NCBI GenBank assembly: GCA_036725345.1
Contig: DAIMEJ010000005.1
Coordinates: 106,702 to 170,701 of the forward strand
Direction of reading: 5' to 3'
Origin: JAPLJU01 sp036725345
GTDB taxonomy: Bacteria > Desulfobacterota > Syntrophia > Syntrophales > UBA2192
Length of the DNA stretch: 64,000 nt
Every line of letters begins with the position of its first letter. Position 1 is the first letter of the stretch. The notes under the pieces are model-generated. The model had not been told where the DNA came from and ran no database searches. It saw only the letters and a program-made list of their open reading frames with translations. The position numbers and the translations under genes are program-made. Shown here piece by piece: positions 33,836-42,729 of the stretch.

Positions 33836-34687
33836 ATGAACTCTTTGAAAACCGCATTGCTGCTGGGAGCCTTGACAGGGCTTCTGATCCTGATCGGAGG
33901 GTATTTTGGAGGACAGCAGGGCATGGTCATCGCCTTCATTTTCGCGATGGTCATGAACCTGGGCAGCTACTGGTTCTCCGACAAAATCGTGCTCCGGATG
34001 TACCGGGCCCAGGAAGTGTCGGAACAGCAGGCACCGGAGCTCTACCGCATGGTACAGAACCTGTCGATGAAAGCAGGGCTTCCCATGCCGAAGGTCTTCA
34101 TCGTTCCGAGCGAGACGCCGAACGCCTTTGCCACGGGACGGAATGAAAAACACGCCGTCGTCGCCGTCACGGAAGGGATCCTGAGGATGCTCAACCGGGA
34201 TGAGCTCGAGGGCGTTCTCGCCCATGAACTCACCCACATCAAGAACAAGGACATCCTGATCGGCGCCATCGCGGCCACCATTGCCGGCGCCATCACGATG
34301 CTCGCCAACATGGCTCAGTGGGCGGCCATCTTCGGCGGCTCGAGGGGGAGCGACGAGGAAGGCGGTGGCGGCGGCGGGATCGGGCTCATCTTCATGGCGA
34401 TCCTGGCGCCGATCGCCGCCATGATCATCCAGATGGCCATATCGCGCTCGCGGGAATACCTGGCCGACGACGGCGGCGCCATGGTTTCCGGAAAACCTCT
34501 CGGCCTGGCCGGCGCCCTCGAGAAACTGGCCCGGGGCGCAGTGGCGATCCCGATGGATGCCAGCCCGTCGACGGCCCACATCTTCACGGTGAGCCCGCTG
34601 TCGGGGCGGTCCTTCATGACGCTCTTCAGCACCCATCCGCCCATTGAAGAACGCATCGCCCGGCTGAGGCAGATGAAGGTCAAATGA
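33836..34687 (+). CDS. htpX: Membrane zinc metalloprotease HtpX
   Basis: 283 residues, inner membrane. Two N-terminal hydrophobic helices, then the zinc site HELTH (His130, Glu131, His134) with a third ligand Glu in SRSREYLADDGGA, and two more hydrophobic segments between. THPPIEERIARLRQM is the family C-terminus. HtpX degrades misfolded membrane proteins and is often heat induced. GGGAGG lies 7 bases before ATG. It follows clpB after 33 bases, so it is probably in the same transcript. Confidence 0.95.
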   Translation: MNSLKTALLLGALTGLLILIGGYFGGQQGMVIAFIFAMVMNLGSYWFSDKIVLRMYRAQEVSEQQAPELYRMVQNLSMKAGLPMPKVFIVPSETPNAFATGRNEKHAVVAVTEGILRMLNRDELEGVLAHELTHIKNKDILIGAIAATIAGAITMLANMAQWAAIFGGSRGSDEEGGGGGGIGLIFMAILAPIAAMIIQMAISRSREYLADDGGAMVSGKPLGLAGALEKLARGAVAIPMDASPSTAHIFTVSPLSGRSFMTLFSTHPPIEERIARLRQMKVK

Positions 34688-34722
34688 CCCGCGGGAAGAA
34701 GGTCTTGACAGACGCCATTGCG

Positions 34723-34769
34723 GAAGCAGGGGACTGAAAGGTCTCGGGACCGGTCCCCTGCTTCTTTTT
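34723..34769 (+). terminator. Rho-independent terminator of clpB-htpX
   Basis: Twelve-base perfect arms (34723-34734, 34753-34764) with an 18-base loop that can pair further, then five Ts. Confidence 0.8.
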
Positions 34770-34810
34770 CATCCGGTATTTTGATACCTTAATTCTAAAA
34801 GAGGAACACC

Positions 34811-35227
34811 ATGGAGGACGAAAAAAAGGACAAGGGGTTCACCGTCAAGGACAAAAGACGTTTCGACGAATCCGGTGAGACAAAGAAAGGAGCCGACGGG
34901 GCGCAGCCTGAGCCGGCCGGGCCGTCGGGCCCGGCAGAGGACCCCGGGCAGACAGGCGCGACGGCGCCTCAGGAACTCCCGGAGATTGATTTTTCCACGT
35001 TCGTCTTTTCGCTCAGCACGAGCGCGCTTTTTCACTTCGGCGATTTCCCCGACCCCGTCACGAAGAGCGCGGAAAAGAACCTCCCGGCGGCCAAACAGAC
35101 GATCGACATCCTGGGTCTGCTGAAGGAAAAAACGCGCGGAAATCTCGCGTCGGAGGAGGAGCTGCTCCTCGACAACCTCCTCTTCGAACTGCGGATGCGC
35201 TACGTCAAAGAGATGGAAAAGAAATGA
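34811..35227 (+). CDS. DUF1844 protein
   Basis: 138 residues. The N-terminal 55 are charged and Pro/Gly-rich, likely disordered. The C-terminal part (FSTFVFSLSTSALFHFGDFP, then AAKQTIDILGLLKEKTRGNL) is DUF1844, a small helical family common in deltaproteobacteria, with no known function. The stop overlaps the ispE ATG by four bases, so the two are translationally coupled. No signal peptide is present. Confidence 0.75.
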   Translation: MEDEKKDKGFTVKDKRRFDESGETKKGADGAQPEPAGPSGPAEDPGQTGATAPQELPEIDFSTFVFSLSTSALFHFGDFPDPVTKSAEKNLPAAKQTIDILGLLKEKTRGNLASEEELLLDNLLFELRMRYVKEMEKK

Positions 35228-36060
35228 TCCGGAAGGACTCGCCGGCCAAGGTCAATCTGATCCTGAAGGTCCTGGGCAAGCGCCCCGACGGCTACCATGA
35301 CATCGAATCCCTCCTGCAGAAGGTCAGTCTTTACGACGAGCTGAGCTTTTCACCCGGAGACAAGGGCATCCGGATCCGCTGCCCCGGCACGTCACTCCCC
35401 GAGGATGAAGACAATATCGTCCACCGGGCCGCGTCAGCCCTGATGTCGCGGCTCCCCCCGGACGCCGGCGTGGAGATCACCATCCGCAAGAAAATCCCCG
35501 TGGCCGCGGGTCTCGGGGGCGGAAGCTCCAACGCCGCGGCAACCCTCTGCGCGCTCAACGAGCTTTTCGGCCTCAAACTCCGGAAAGAGGATCTCATGGA
35601 TATCGGCAGGACCCTCGGGGCCGATATCCCCTTCTTCATCTACGCCGACGCCGCCTGGGCTTTCGGCATCGGAGAGCGCCTCTACCCCGCGGAGCACCTT
35701 CCGAAGATGTGGTTTGTCCTGGCCAACCCCGGGTTCGAAGTCTCGACCAGGACGGTCTATGAGGCGCTGAATTTGGCATTGACAAAAAAAAGAAGAAAGG
35801 ATAGCATTCGCCGTTTTAAAACGGTATCGGAACTTGCCGCAGCCCTCTGGAACGACCTCGAGGGGGTCACGTTCCATCTCCACCCGAAATTGCGGGAAGT
35901 GAAGGATCTCTTTGTGAAACTGGGGGCTGTGGGCTCACTGATGTCGGGAAGCGGGCCGACCCTCTTCGGTCTTTTCGAATCGGAGGGGAAAGCCGCCAGG
36001 GCTGAAGAGGCCCTGAAAAGGTCCACAAACTATTCCATTTTCAGGGCCCACTCCATCTGA
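35224..36060 (+). CDS. ispE: 4-diphosphocytidyl-2-C-methyl-D-erythritol kinase
   Basis: 278 residues of the GHMP kinase superfamily. SPAKVNLILKVLGKRPDGYH is the N-terminal signature, PVAAGLGGGSSNAAATL the ATP-binding loop, and MSGSGPTLFGLF the third motif. It phosphorylates CDP-methylerythritol in the MEP route to isoprenoid precursors. Translationally coupled to DUF1844 upstream; tRNA-Gln and prs follow, an arrangement common in related genomes. Confidence 0.95.
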   Translation: MIRKDSPAKVNLILKVLGKRPDGYHDIESLLQKVSLYDELSFSPGDKGIRIRCPGTSLPEDEDNIVHRAASALMSRLPPDAGVEITIRKKIPVAAGLGGGSSNAAATLCALNELFGLKLRKEDLMDIGRTLGADIPFFIYADAAWAFGIGERLYPAEHLPKMWFVLANPGFEVSTRTVYEALNLALTKKRRKDSIRRFKTVSELAAALWNDLEGVTFHLHPKLREVKDLFVKLGAVGSLMSGSGPTLFGLFESEGKAARAEEALKRSTNYSIFRAHSI

Positions 36061-36070
36061 CCGTCCTTTC

Positions 36071-36099
36071 TTGACCGCCTCCCCGGGAGCGGTTAAAGT
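36071..36099 (+). promoter_or_regulatory. Promoter of tRNA-Gln (and prs)
   Basis: TTGACC (36071-36076), 17 bases, TAAAGT (36094-36099). The RNA would begin close to the mature tRNA 5' end at 36108. Confidence 0.6.
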
Positions 36100-36107
36100 A
36101 ATATTAT

Positions 36108-36182
36108 TGGGGCGTCGTCAAGCGGTAAGACACAAGATTTTGGTTCTTGCATTCGGAGGTTCGAATCCTCCCGCCCCAGCCA
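36108..36182 (+). tRNA. tRNA-Gln (anticodon TTG)
   Basis: 75 bases. Acceptor TGGGGCG pairs with CGCCCCA, then G and an encoded CCA. The anticodon stem CAAGA/TCTTG closes a TTTTGGT loop with anticodon TTG, reading CAA and, by wobble, CAG. T-arm GGAGG/CCTCC with TTCGAAT. The tRNA lies between ispE and prs. Confidence 0.95.
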
Positions 36183-36239
36183 ACTCTGAAAGCAACAGGG
36201 CGAAGAAACAAAAGTTTCCCTGACGAAAAGAGGAAGATC

Positions 36240-37193
36240 ATGGGTGATCCGCTCGAGAGGATCAGGATATTTTCCGGAAACTCGAACCCGAAACTGGCGG
36301 GGGACATCTGCGCGAACCTGTCCGTGCACCTCGGCAAAGCCGGCGTGACCACGTTCAGCGACGGGGAAACGAGGGTGGAAATCGACGAGAACGTCCGCGG
36401 CACAGACGTCTTCATCATCCAGTCCACATGTCCGCCCGTGAACACCCACATCATGGAACTCCTCATCATGATCGACGCCATGAAACGGGCCTCGGCGGAC
36501 CGTATCACGGCTGTCATCCCCTACTACGGCTACGCCCGGCAGGACCGGAAGGTCGCACCCCGGGCCCCCATCACGGCCAAACTGGTGGCAGATCTGATCA
36601 CGGCGGCGGGCGCCAGGAGAGTTCTCTCCATGGATCTTCATGCCGGCCAGATCCAGGGCTTCTTCAATATCCCCGTGGACAACCTCTTCGCGACCCCGAT
36701 CCTGCTCGAATACATGAAAAAGAACTACCAGGGGGACGGGACAGTCATCGTGTCGCCGGACACGGGCGGTGTGGAACGGGCGAGAGCCTTCGGGAAGCGT
36801 CTCGGGGCGAACCTCGCCATCATCGACAAGCGTCGCGAGGGGCCCAATGAATCCCAAGTCATGAACATCATCGGAAACGTCAAGGACCGCCGGGTGATCA
36901 TCCTGGACGACATGATCGACACGGCAGGAACCATCGTTCAGGCCGCCGAGGCCCTGAAAAACGAGGGCGCAAAGGAGATCTCGGCCTGCTGCACACACCC
37001 GGTCCTCTCCGGGCCTGCCATCGAGAGAATACAGGGCTCCGTCCTCAAGGAGTTGATCGTGACGGATACGATTCCCCTTCACGAAAAGGCAAAGGCCTGT
37101 AAAAAGATCAAGAACCTTTCCGTGGCCGGCATCCTGAGCGAGGCGGTCAGACGGATTTACTATAACGACTCGGTGAGTTCGTTGTTTATCTAG
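36240..37193 (+). CDS. prs: Ribose-phosphate pyrophosphokinase
   Basis: 317 residues from ATG 36240 (GAGGAAG 4 bases upstream). RIRIFSGNSNPKLAGDICAN at the start, YYGYARQDRKVAPRAPITAK in the catalytic flexible loop region, DLHAGQIQGFF and the PRPP loop DDMIDTAGTI are the class I PRPP synthase motifs. It makes PRPP from ribose 5-phosphate and ATP for nucleotides, His and Trp. The frame extends upstream through the tRNA, but that part is not protein-like. Confidence 0.96.
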   Translation: MGDPLERIRIFSGNSNPKLAGDICANLSVHLGKAGVTTFSDGETRVEIDENVRGTDVFIIQSTCPPVNTHIMELLIMIDAMKRASADRITAVIPYYGYARQDRKVAPRAPITAKLVADLITAAGARRVLSMDLHAGQIQGFFNIPVDNLFATPILLEYMKKNYQGDGTVIVSPDTGGVERARAFGKRLGANLAIIDKRREGPNESQVMNIIGNVKDRRVIILDDMIDTAGTIVQAAEALKNEGAKEISACCTHPVLSGPAIERIQGSVLKELIVTDTIPLHEKAKACKKIKNLSVAGILSEAVRRIYYNDSVSSLFI

Positions 37194-37200
37194 GCATTGG

Positions 37201-37380
37201 GCGTTAGGCTCAAGGCATTAGGAAAAGACTAAAAGATTTTTTTCGAAGACAGGCGTAAGGCATAAGGCGCAAGGCTAAAAACAAATCATATAAAGAACGG
37301 CCGAAGGCGTGCGGCTAAAAGAGTGAAGAAAGAATAATCTTTGCCTTTTGCCCTGAATCATAAGCCTTGAGCCATAACAT
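37201..37380. repeat. GGC-TAA-rich short repeats with inverted copy
   Basis: The prs-rplY spacer is built of degenerate repeats of GGCGTAAGGC/GGCATAAGGC type near 37199-37225 and 37252-37275. There is a perfect 10-base inverted pair, GGCTCAAGGC (37207-37216) and GCCTTGAGCC (37364-37373), that could fold the whole spacer. The function is unknown; it could be an mRNA structure or a dispersed repeat. Confidence 0.5.
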
Positions 37381-37390
37381 TGGAGGTAAC

Positions 37391-38059
37391 ATGGAAGTCT
37401 TGGAACTCAAAGCCCAAGTCCGAAAGGGAAGCGGAAAGGGCGCTTCAAGGAAACTTCGGGCCTCCGGGTCCATCCCGGCCGTCCTGTACGGATCCGGATC
37501 CGATTCAACGTCCCTGTCGGTCCGTTCAGCCGACCTCGTCGACCTCCTCCAGGCGGAAAAGGGGGAAGCGGGCTTCATCAAGCTGATCATCGAGGGGGAG
37601 GGAAAAGAGCTGGAGAAACTCTCCATGATCAAGGAACTCCAGACGAACCCGGTCACGCACATGCTCGTCCATGCCGATTTCTACGAAATACGCATGGACC
37701 ACAAACTCACCATGGATATTCCCGTTCACCTGATCGGACAGCCGATCGGAGTGAAAATGGGGGGCGAAATCCACCAGTTCAAGCGGGATCTGAAGGTCTC
37801 CTGCCTCCCGTCCGCCATGCCCAAGTCCTTTGAACTCGACATCTCCGAATTGGATATCGGCAGCACGCTGAGGGTCGCCGACGTCAAGCTGGAAAAAGGT
37901 GTCGAAATTCTCGATTCCGAGGACGCCCAGATCATCTCCGTCGTGGCCAAGCGCGCGGTCGAGGAGGAGAAACCCGTCGAAGAAGCGGAAGCCGCCCCGG
38001 CGGAGCCCGAGGTCATCACCGAAAAGAAATCGGCGAAAGAAAAAGAAGAAGAGAAATGA
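37391..38059 (+). CDS. rplY: 50S ribosomal protein L25 (Ctc form)
   Basis: 222 residues, the long general-stress (Ctc/TL5) form. ELKAQVRKGSGKGASRKLRA is the N-terminal 5S-rRNA-binding domain, then a beta domain (HADFYEIRMDHKLTMDIPVH). The C-terminal 30 residues are an acidic-basic tail. L25 binds 5S rRNA. GGAGG precedes ATG 37391. pth follows after 10 bases, the classical rplY-pth pair. Confidence 0.93.
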   Translation: MEVLELKAQVRKGSGKGASRKLRASGSIPAVLYGSGSDSTSLSVRSADLVDLLQAEKGEAGFIKLIIEGEGKELEKLSMIKELQTNPVTHMLVHADFYEIRMDHKLTMDIPVHLIGQPIGVKMGGEIHQFKRDLKVSCLPSAMPKSFELDISELDIGSTLRVADVKLEKGVEILDSEDAQIISVVAKRAVEEEKPVEEAEAAPAEPEVITEKKSAKEKEEEK

Positions 38060-38069
38060 CAGAACGGCC

Positions 38070-38666
38070 ATGAAAATCATCGCCGGTCTCGGAAACCCTG
38101 GAGATCGATATCTCTTCACCCGCCACAACCTCGGTTTCATGGTCGCAGACAGGCTCGCCCTGACACACAACTTTTCCTTCAGGCGAAAAAAGTTCGATGC
38201 CCTCTTTGCCGAGGGGTCCCTCTCGGGCGTCCCCGTCATCTTGCTCAAGCCACAGACCTTCATGAACCTGAGCGGAAAGGCCGTCGGTCCCCTGGTGCGC
38301 TTTCTGAAGGCGGATCCGTCCGACCTCGTCGTGGTCCATGACGACCTGGACCTCCCCTTCGGAACGCTCCGCATCAAGGACGGGGGCGGGGACGGGGGAC
38401 ACAAGGGGCTTCAATCTGTCATCGAAGCGCTGGGAACGGACGCTTTTCTCCGCCTGAGACTCGGCATCGGAAAACCGGCGGCGAAAGAACTCGTGGAAGC
38501 CTATGTTCTAGAGTCTTTCGGGAAGGAAGAGATCGATGAACTCCCTGCCCTGCTCAAGCGGGCCTGCAGCGCCCTCATGGAAATCCTGGCCTCCGGGCCC
38601 CGGTCCGCCATGAACAAATTCAATGTCCGGGTGGAGAGTGAGAAGTCAACCGAACCGGCAACATGA
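38070..38666 (+). CDS. pth: Peptidyl-tRNA hydrolase
   Basis: 199 residues. IAGLGNPGDRYLFTRHNLGF holds Asn9 and the catalytic His19; VVVHDDLDLPFGTLRIKDGG and GHKGLQSVIEALG are the other family blocks. It recycles tRNAs from peptidyl-tRNA released by stalled ribosomes. ATG 38070 is the family start and lies 10 bases after the rplY stop. Confidence 0.96.
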   Translation: MKIIAGLGNPGDRYLFTRHNLGFMVADRLALTHNFSFRRKKFDALFAEGSLSGVPVILLKPQTFMNLSGKAVGPLVRFLKADPSDLVVVHDDLDLPFGTLRIKDGGGDGGHKGLQSVIEALGTDAFLRLRLGIGKPAAKELVEAYVLESFGKEEIDELPALLKRACSALMEILASGPRSAMNKFNVRVESEKSTEPAT

Positions 38667-38808
38667 GACCGGTCGGGCGCACGGGACAGGGTCTTTCTTC
38701 TGACGACCTTTTCAACCTCTCGCAACAAGCCTAACCTGTTTGAATAAAAGAGTATTTTTGCATTTCCCGCGATCCGCATCCCCCTGTCTTTCCCGGCGAT
38801 AAAAGTCT

Positions 38809-38837
38809 TTGACAAACGAGGCAATATCTGTTATGTG
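38809..38837 (+). promoter_or_regulatory. Candidate promoter of hppA
   Basis: TTGACA (38809-38814), 17 bases, TATGTG (38832-38837), giving a leader of about 65 bases. I see no terminator for pth in 38667-38808. Confidence 0.6.
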
Positions 38838-38909
38838 ACGGCGGCTTCAAAAGGGGGCCAAGAAATGTTTAATTTCTCAGGTGATAAATAATTTTTCAAA
38901 GGAGAAGGG

Positions 38910-41327
38910 ATGATGGGCAAGAAATTCAAGAAATGCTTAAGTGTGAGTCTCTTGTCGCTCACCGTTCTGCTCCTTGCGACGCCTCTGTTCGCAAGTGAAG
39001 CGGAACTGGTCATACCTGCACTGAGCGACGCGCAGAACAATTTACTCATGATCGGATTTGTGATCTGTTTCCTGGGCATGGCCTTCGGCCTCTATGAATA
39101 CACGAAGGTCAAGAGTCTGCCCGCCCACAAATCCATGCTGGACGTGGCCGAGGTTATTTTCCAGACCTGCAAGACCTACCTGATTCAACAGGGGAAATTC
39201 CTCCTCATTCTTCTGGCTTTCATCAGTGCCTGCATTGTCTATTACTTCGGTTTCCTTCAGCATCTTTCAACGAACAACGTGCTCCTGATCCTGGGATGGA
39301 CGGTCGTCGGTATCCTGGGGTCTTACGGTGTCGCCTGGTTCGGTATCCGGATGAACACACTGGCCAATGCCCGCATGGCCTTCGCCTCTCTCGAGGGCAG
39401 GCCCATCAAGCTGCTGGACATTCCCCTGCGGGCGGGCATGAGCATCGGCGTACTCCTGGTCTGCGTCGAGCTCATCATGATGCTGATCATCCTGGTCTTT
39501 ATGCCCCGTGACGTGGCCGGCGCCTCCTTCATCGGGTTCGCCATCGGTGAGTCCCTGGGCGCCTCCGCCCTTCGTATCTGCGGCGGTATCTTCACGAAGA
39601 TCGCCGACATCGGCTCCGACCTCATGAAGATCGTCTTCACGATCAAGGAAGACGACCCCCGCAATCCCGGCGTTATCGCCGACTGCACCGGCGACAACGC
39701 CGGCGACAGCGTCGGCCCCACGGCGGACGGTTTCGAGACCTACGGTGTGACCGGTGTCGCCCTCATCAGCTTCATCGTGCTGGCCTGTCTGCCGCAGTAC
39801 CAGGCGGAACTTCTTGTCTGGATCTTCGTCATGCGCGTTCTCATGATCGTCACCTCCATCGGCGCCTACTTCATCAACAAGTTCATCACCGATTCCATGA
39901 TGGGCGGCAAGGAGAAGATCAATTTCGAGGCCTCCCTGACCTCTCTCGTTTGGATCACCTCGATTATCTCCATTGTGGTGACCTTCATCGTAAGCAAATG
40001 GCAGCTCGGAAGCTACCCGGACAACCTCTGGATCAAGCTCTCCGTCATCATCAGCTGCGGCACGCTCGCCGCTGCCCTGATCCCCGAGCTCGTCAAGGTC
40101 TTCACGAGCTTCAACTCCAGGCACTGCGCCGAGGTGGTCACGGCGGCCCGCGAAGGCGGTCCATCCCTGGACATCCTCTCGGGATTCGTGGCCGGCAACT
40201 TCGCCGCTTTCTGGATCGGCATGGCCATCTGGGCCTTGATGCTTGTTGCCTATTACACAAGCACCCTGGGCCTTGACAAGTTCATGGAGTACTCCTCCGT
40301 CTTTGCCTTCGGTCTCGTGGCCTTCGGGTTCCTGGGCATGGGGCCCGTCACCATTGCCGTCGACAGCTACGGGCCGGTGACAGACAACGCCCAGTCCATC
40401 TACGAGCTCTCCCTCATCGAGACGATCCCCAACATCGAGAGCGAAATCCAGAACTCCTTCGGTTTCAAGCCGCGCATGGACATCGCGAAACATTACCTCG
40501 AAGAAAACGACAGCTGCGGCAACACCTTCAAGGCGACGGCCAAGCCCGTTCTGATCGGCACGGCCGTCGTCGGGGCCACGACGATGATCTTCTCGCTGAT
40601 CCTCCTCCTGAGAAAAGCCCTGGGGATCCAGCCCGAGATGATTTTGAACCTCCTCAACCCCTACACACTGCTCGGGCTTCTCTGCGGCGGCGCCGTCATT
40701 TACTGGTTCACCGGCGCCTCCACGCAGGCCGTCGTGACGGGGGCCTACAAGGCCGTCGAGTACATCAAGAAGAACATCAAACTCGATGACGAGGCTTCGC
40801 TCGCCGCCTCCACGGAAAGTTCCAAGGAGGTTGTCCGGATCTGTACCGTCTACGCGCAGCTGGGGATGTTCAACATCTTCATCGCCATCTTCTGCTTCGC
40901 CCTGGCCTTTGCATTCCTCTCTGCCCCGGTGCACGGACCGCTGCCTTCCTCGTTCTTCATCAGCTACCTGATCGCGATTGCCGTCTTCGGCCTCTTCCAG
41001 GCGCTCTTCATGGCCAACGCCGGCGGGTGCTGGGACAACGCCAAGAAGGTCGTCGAGGTGGATCTGAGGGAAAAAGGGACGCCCCTGCACGCAGCCGCCG
41101 TTATCGGCGACACCGTCGGAGACCCCTTCAAGGACACCTCCTCGGTGGCCCTGAACCCGATCATCAAGTTCACCACCCTTTTCGGCATCCTGGCCATGGA
41201 AATCGCGATCGCGCCTGACATGAAAGGCTCCGCCTATTATGTCGGCGCCATTTTCCTCCTGATCGCCCTCTTCTTCGTCTACAGGTCCTTCTACTCCATG
41301 CGCATCCCCGTGGAGGAGAAGAAATAA
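38910..41327 (+). CDS. hppA: Membrane-bound ion-translocating pyrophosphatase, divergent type
   Basis: 805 residues with about 16 membrane helices and a cleavable-looking signal (to about 29). PPi hydrolysis drives H+ or Na+ export. Family motifs: GGIFTKIADIGSDL at 225-238, KEDDPRNPGVIAD, GDNAGDS and near the C-terminus GDTVGDPFKDTSSVALN. The usual GKVE after DVGADLV is changed to MKIVF and one residue is missing; the usual GMAADLFE is GPTADGFETYG. Lys541 after GNTF marks K+-independent enzymes in the family. These differences place it outside the standard H+ and Na+ groups; ion specificity is not decided. It saves energy from PPi made by acyl-CoA ligases. A strong terminator follows. Confidence 0.9.
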   Translation: MMGKKFKKCLSVSLLSLTVLLLATPLFASEAELVIPALSDAQNNLLMIGFVICFLGMAFGLYEYTKVKSLPAHKSMLDVAEVIFQTCKTYLIQQGKFLLILLAFISACIVYYFGFLQHLSTNNVLLILGWTVVGILGSYGVAWFGIRMNTLANARMAFASLEGRPIKLLDIPLRAGMSIGVLLVCVELIMMLIILVFMPRDVAGASFIGFAIGESLGASALRICGGIFTKIADIGSDLMKIVFTIKEDDPRNPGVIADCTGDNAGDSVGPTADGFETYGVTGVALISFIVLACLPQYQAELLVWIFVMRVLMIVTSIGAYFINKFITDSMMGGKEKINFEASLTSLVWITSIISIVVTFIVSKWQLGSYPDNLWIKLSVIISCGTLAAALIPELVKVFTSFNSRHCAEVVTAAREGGPSLDILSGFVAGNFAAFWIGMAIWALMLVAYYTSTLGLDKFMEYSSVFAFGLVAFGFLGMGPVTIAVDSYGPVTDNAQSIYELSLIETIPNIESEIQNSFGFKPRMDIAKHYLEENDSCGNTFKATAKPVLIGTAVVGATTMIFSLILLLRKALGIQPEMILNLLNPYTLLGLLCGGAVIYWFTGASTQAVVTGAYKAVEYIKKNIKLDDEASLAASTESSKEVVRICTVYAQLGMFNIFIAIFCFALAFAFLSAPVHGPLPSSFFISYLIAIAVFGLFQALFMANAGGCWDNAKKVVEVDLREKGTPLHAAAVIGDTVGDPFKDTSSVALNPIIKFTTLFGILAMEIAIAPDMKGSAYYVGAIFLLIALFFVYRSFYSMRIPVEEKK

Positions 41328-41353
41328 TGAAGTAACCATCGGCTGAGAGACCG

Positions 41354-41387
41354 GGACCGGATCTGAAAAGATCCGGTCCTTTTTTTT
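41354..41387 (+). terminator. Rho-independent terminator of hppA
   Basis: Eleven-base perfect arms (41354-41364, 41369-41379) with a GAAA tetraloop and eight Ts. Confidence 0.9.
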
Positions 41388-41514
41388 AGCCTTTCCGGAC
41401 AATTAAGGCTTGACAGGATGGGGAAAACCCCATAGCCTCCTTACGTTTCCGTCCGCCGCCTCGCAGGGCCCCGCAGTTCCGCGGAAAGCATGATCGGACA
41501 GGAGATTTTGTGAC

Positions 41515-42609
41515 ATGGGGTTCACCTGTGGCATCATCGGCCTTCCCAACGTGGGGAAATCCACCATCTTCAACGCTCTCACCGCCGCCGGTGCGGAGGT
41601 GGCGAACTACCCCTTCTGCACCATAGACCCCAACACCGGCTGCGTCCCCGTACCCGACGAGCGCCTCGAGAAGATCGCGCGGATCATCACCCCCCCCAAG
41701 ACGACCTACACCACCATGGAGTTTCTGGACATCGCGGGACTGGTTCGGGGAGCCAGCAAGGGCGAGGGCCTGGGGAACAAGTTCCTGGGCCACATTCGAG
41801 AGGTCGACGCCATTGTCCACATCGTCCGCTGCTTCGACAATCCCGACATTGCCCACATCTACGGTCCCATCAATCCCGTTCGCGACATCGAGATCGTGAA
41901 CACCGAGTTGATCCTTGCGGACCTTGAAACGCTGGAGCGCCGGATCACCCGGGTTGAAAAAACGGCCCAATCGGGGGACAAGGAATCCCGGAGGATTCTC
42001 GATTTCTGCATGAAGCTGCAAAGCGCCCTGCGCAAGGGCTCGGTGGCGAGGAATGTCCCGAGGACTGAACAGGATGCGGAAATAGCGCGGGACCTTCACC
42101 TCCTCACGGGCAAGAAGGTGCTGTACATCGCCAATGTGAGTGAGGCCGTTCTCAAAGGAAAGAGACCTTATATCGGACAGGTAGAGGAATACGCCCGGAA
42201 GGAGGGCGCCCGGGCGGTGGCCATCTGCGGCGACATGGAGATGGAGATCGCCAAGCTCGACAAGGAAGAACGCAAGGAGTTTCTCGCTGATCTCGGCCTT
42301 GAAGAATCAGGTCTTCAGAAACTGATCAGGGCAGGATATGAGTTGCTCGATTTGATTACCTTTTACACGACGGTCGGTCCGGAGCTTCGGGCATGGACCG
42401 TCAAGAAGGGGACGAAGGCCCCCGAAGCAGCCGGGAGAATCCATACGGATATGGAGCGGGGGTTCATCCGGGCCGAGGTGGTTCACTATGATGATTTTAT
42501 CAGGGCCGGCACGCTGTCGGCCGTCAGGGAAAAAGGGCTTCTCCATTTCGAGGGGCGGGATTATGTCATTCAGGACGGGGACATCATTTATTTCAGATTT
42601 AATGTATGA
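41515..42609 (+). CDS. ychF: Redox-responsive ATPase/GTPase YchF
   Basis: 364 residues of the Obg-like OLA1/YchF family. G1 is GLPNVGKST (9-17), G3 FLDIAGLVRGASKGEGLGNK; G4 is the altered NVSE (IANVSE), as expected for this ATP-preferring family. A coiled coil lies about 135-190, and a TGS domain ends the protein (GRIHTDMERGFIRAEVVHYD). It binds ribosomes and acts in stress control. It is commonly next to pth, here separated from it by hppA. Confidence 0.95.
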   Translation: MGFTCGIIGLPNVGKSTIFNALTAAGAEVANYPFCTIDPNTGCVPVPDERLEKIARIITPPKTTYTTMEFLDIAGLVRGASKGEGLGNKFLGHIREVDAIVHIVRCFDNPDIAHIYGPINPVRDIEIVNTELILADLETLERRITRVEKTAQSGDKESRRILDFCMKLQSALRKGSVARNVPRTEQDAEIARDLHLLTGKKVLYIANVSEAVLKGKRPYIGQVEEYARKEGARAVAICGDMEMEIAKLDKEERKEFLADLGLEESGLQKLIRAGYELLDLITFYTTVGPELRAWTVKKGTKAPEAAGRIHTDMERGFIRAEVVHYDDFIRAGTLSAVREKGLLHFEGRDYVIQDGDIIYFRFNV

Positions 42610-42641
42610 TTATTCTTGACGATTTTGTCTGTTTTTTTCTA

Positions 42642-42670
42642 TTGACAAGGGCACGTCCTTATGTTAACTG
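42642..42670 (+). promoter_or_regulatory. Candidate promoter of the Pro/Ala lipoprotein gene
   Basis: TTGACA (42642-42647), 17 bases, TAACTG (42665-42670), about 60 bases before the ATG. The -35 is perfect and the -10 poor. Confidence 0.4.
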
Positions 42671-42729
42671 CTTCCGCGAATGACAGACTTACCCAAGAGA
42701 GAGGGTAACGATAAAAGGAGGTGACAAGA

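Noticed and set aside
37250..37280. CRISPR-like repeats near prs
   Set aside because: The units are short, irregular and not separated by unique spacers of constant length; no cas gene is near.
39267..41402. 711-codon frame opposite hppA
   Set aside because: Same reason: it is the complement of a clear membrane pyrophosphatase, giving an Asp/Gly-rich low-complexity translation.
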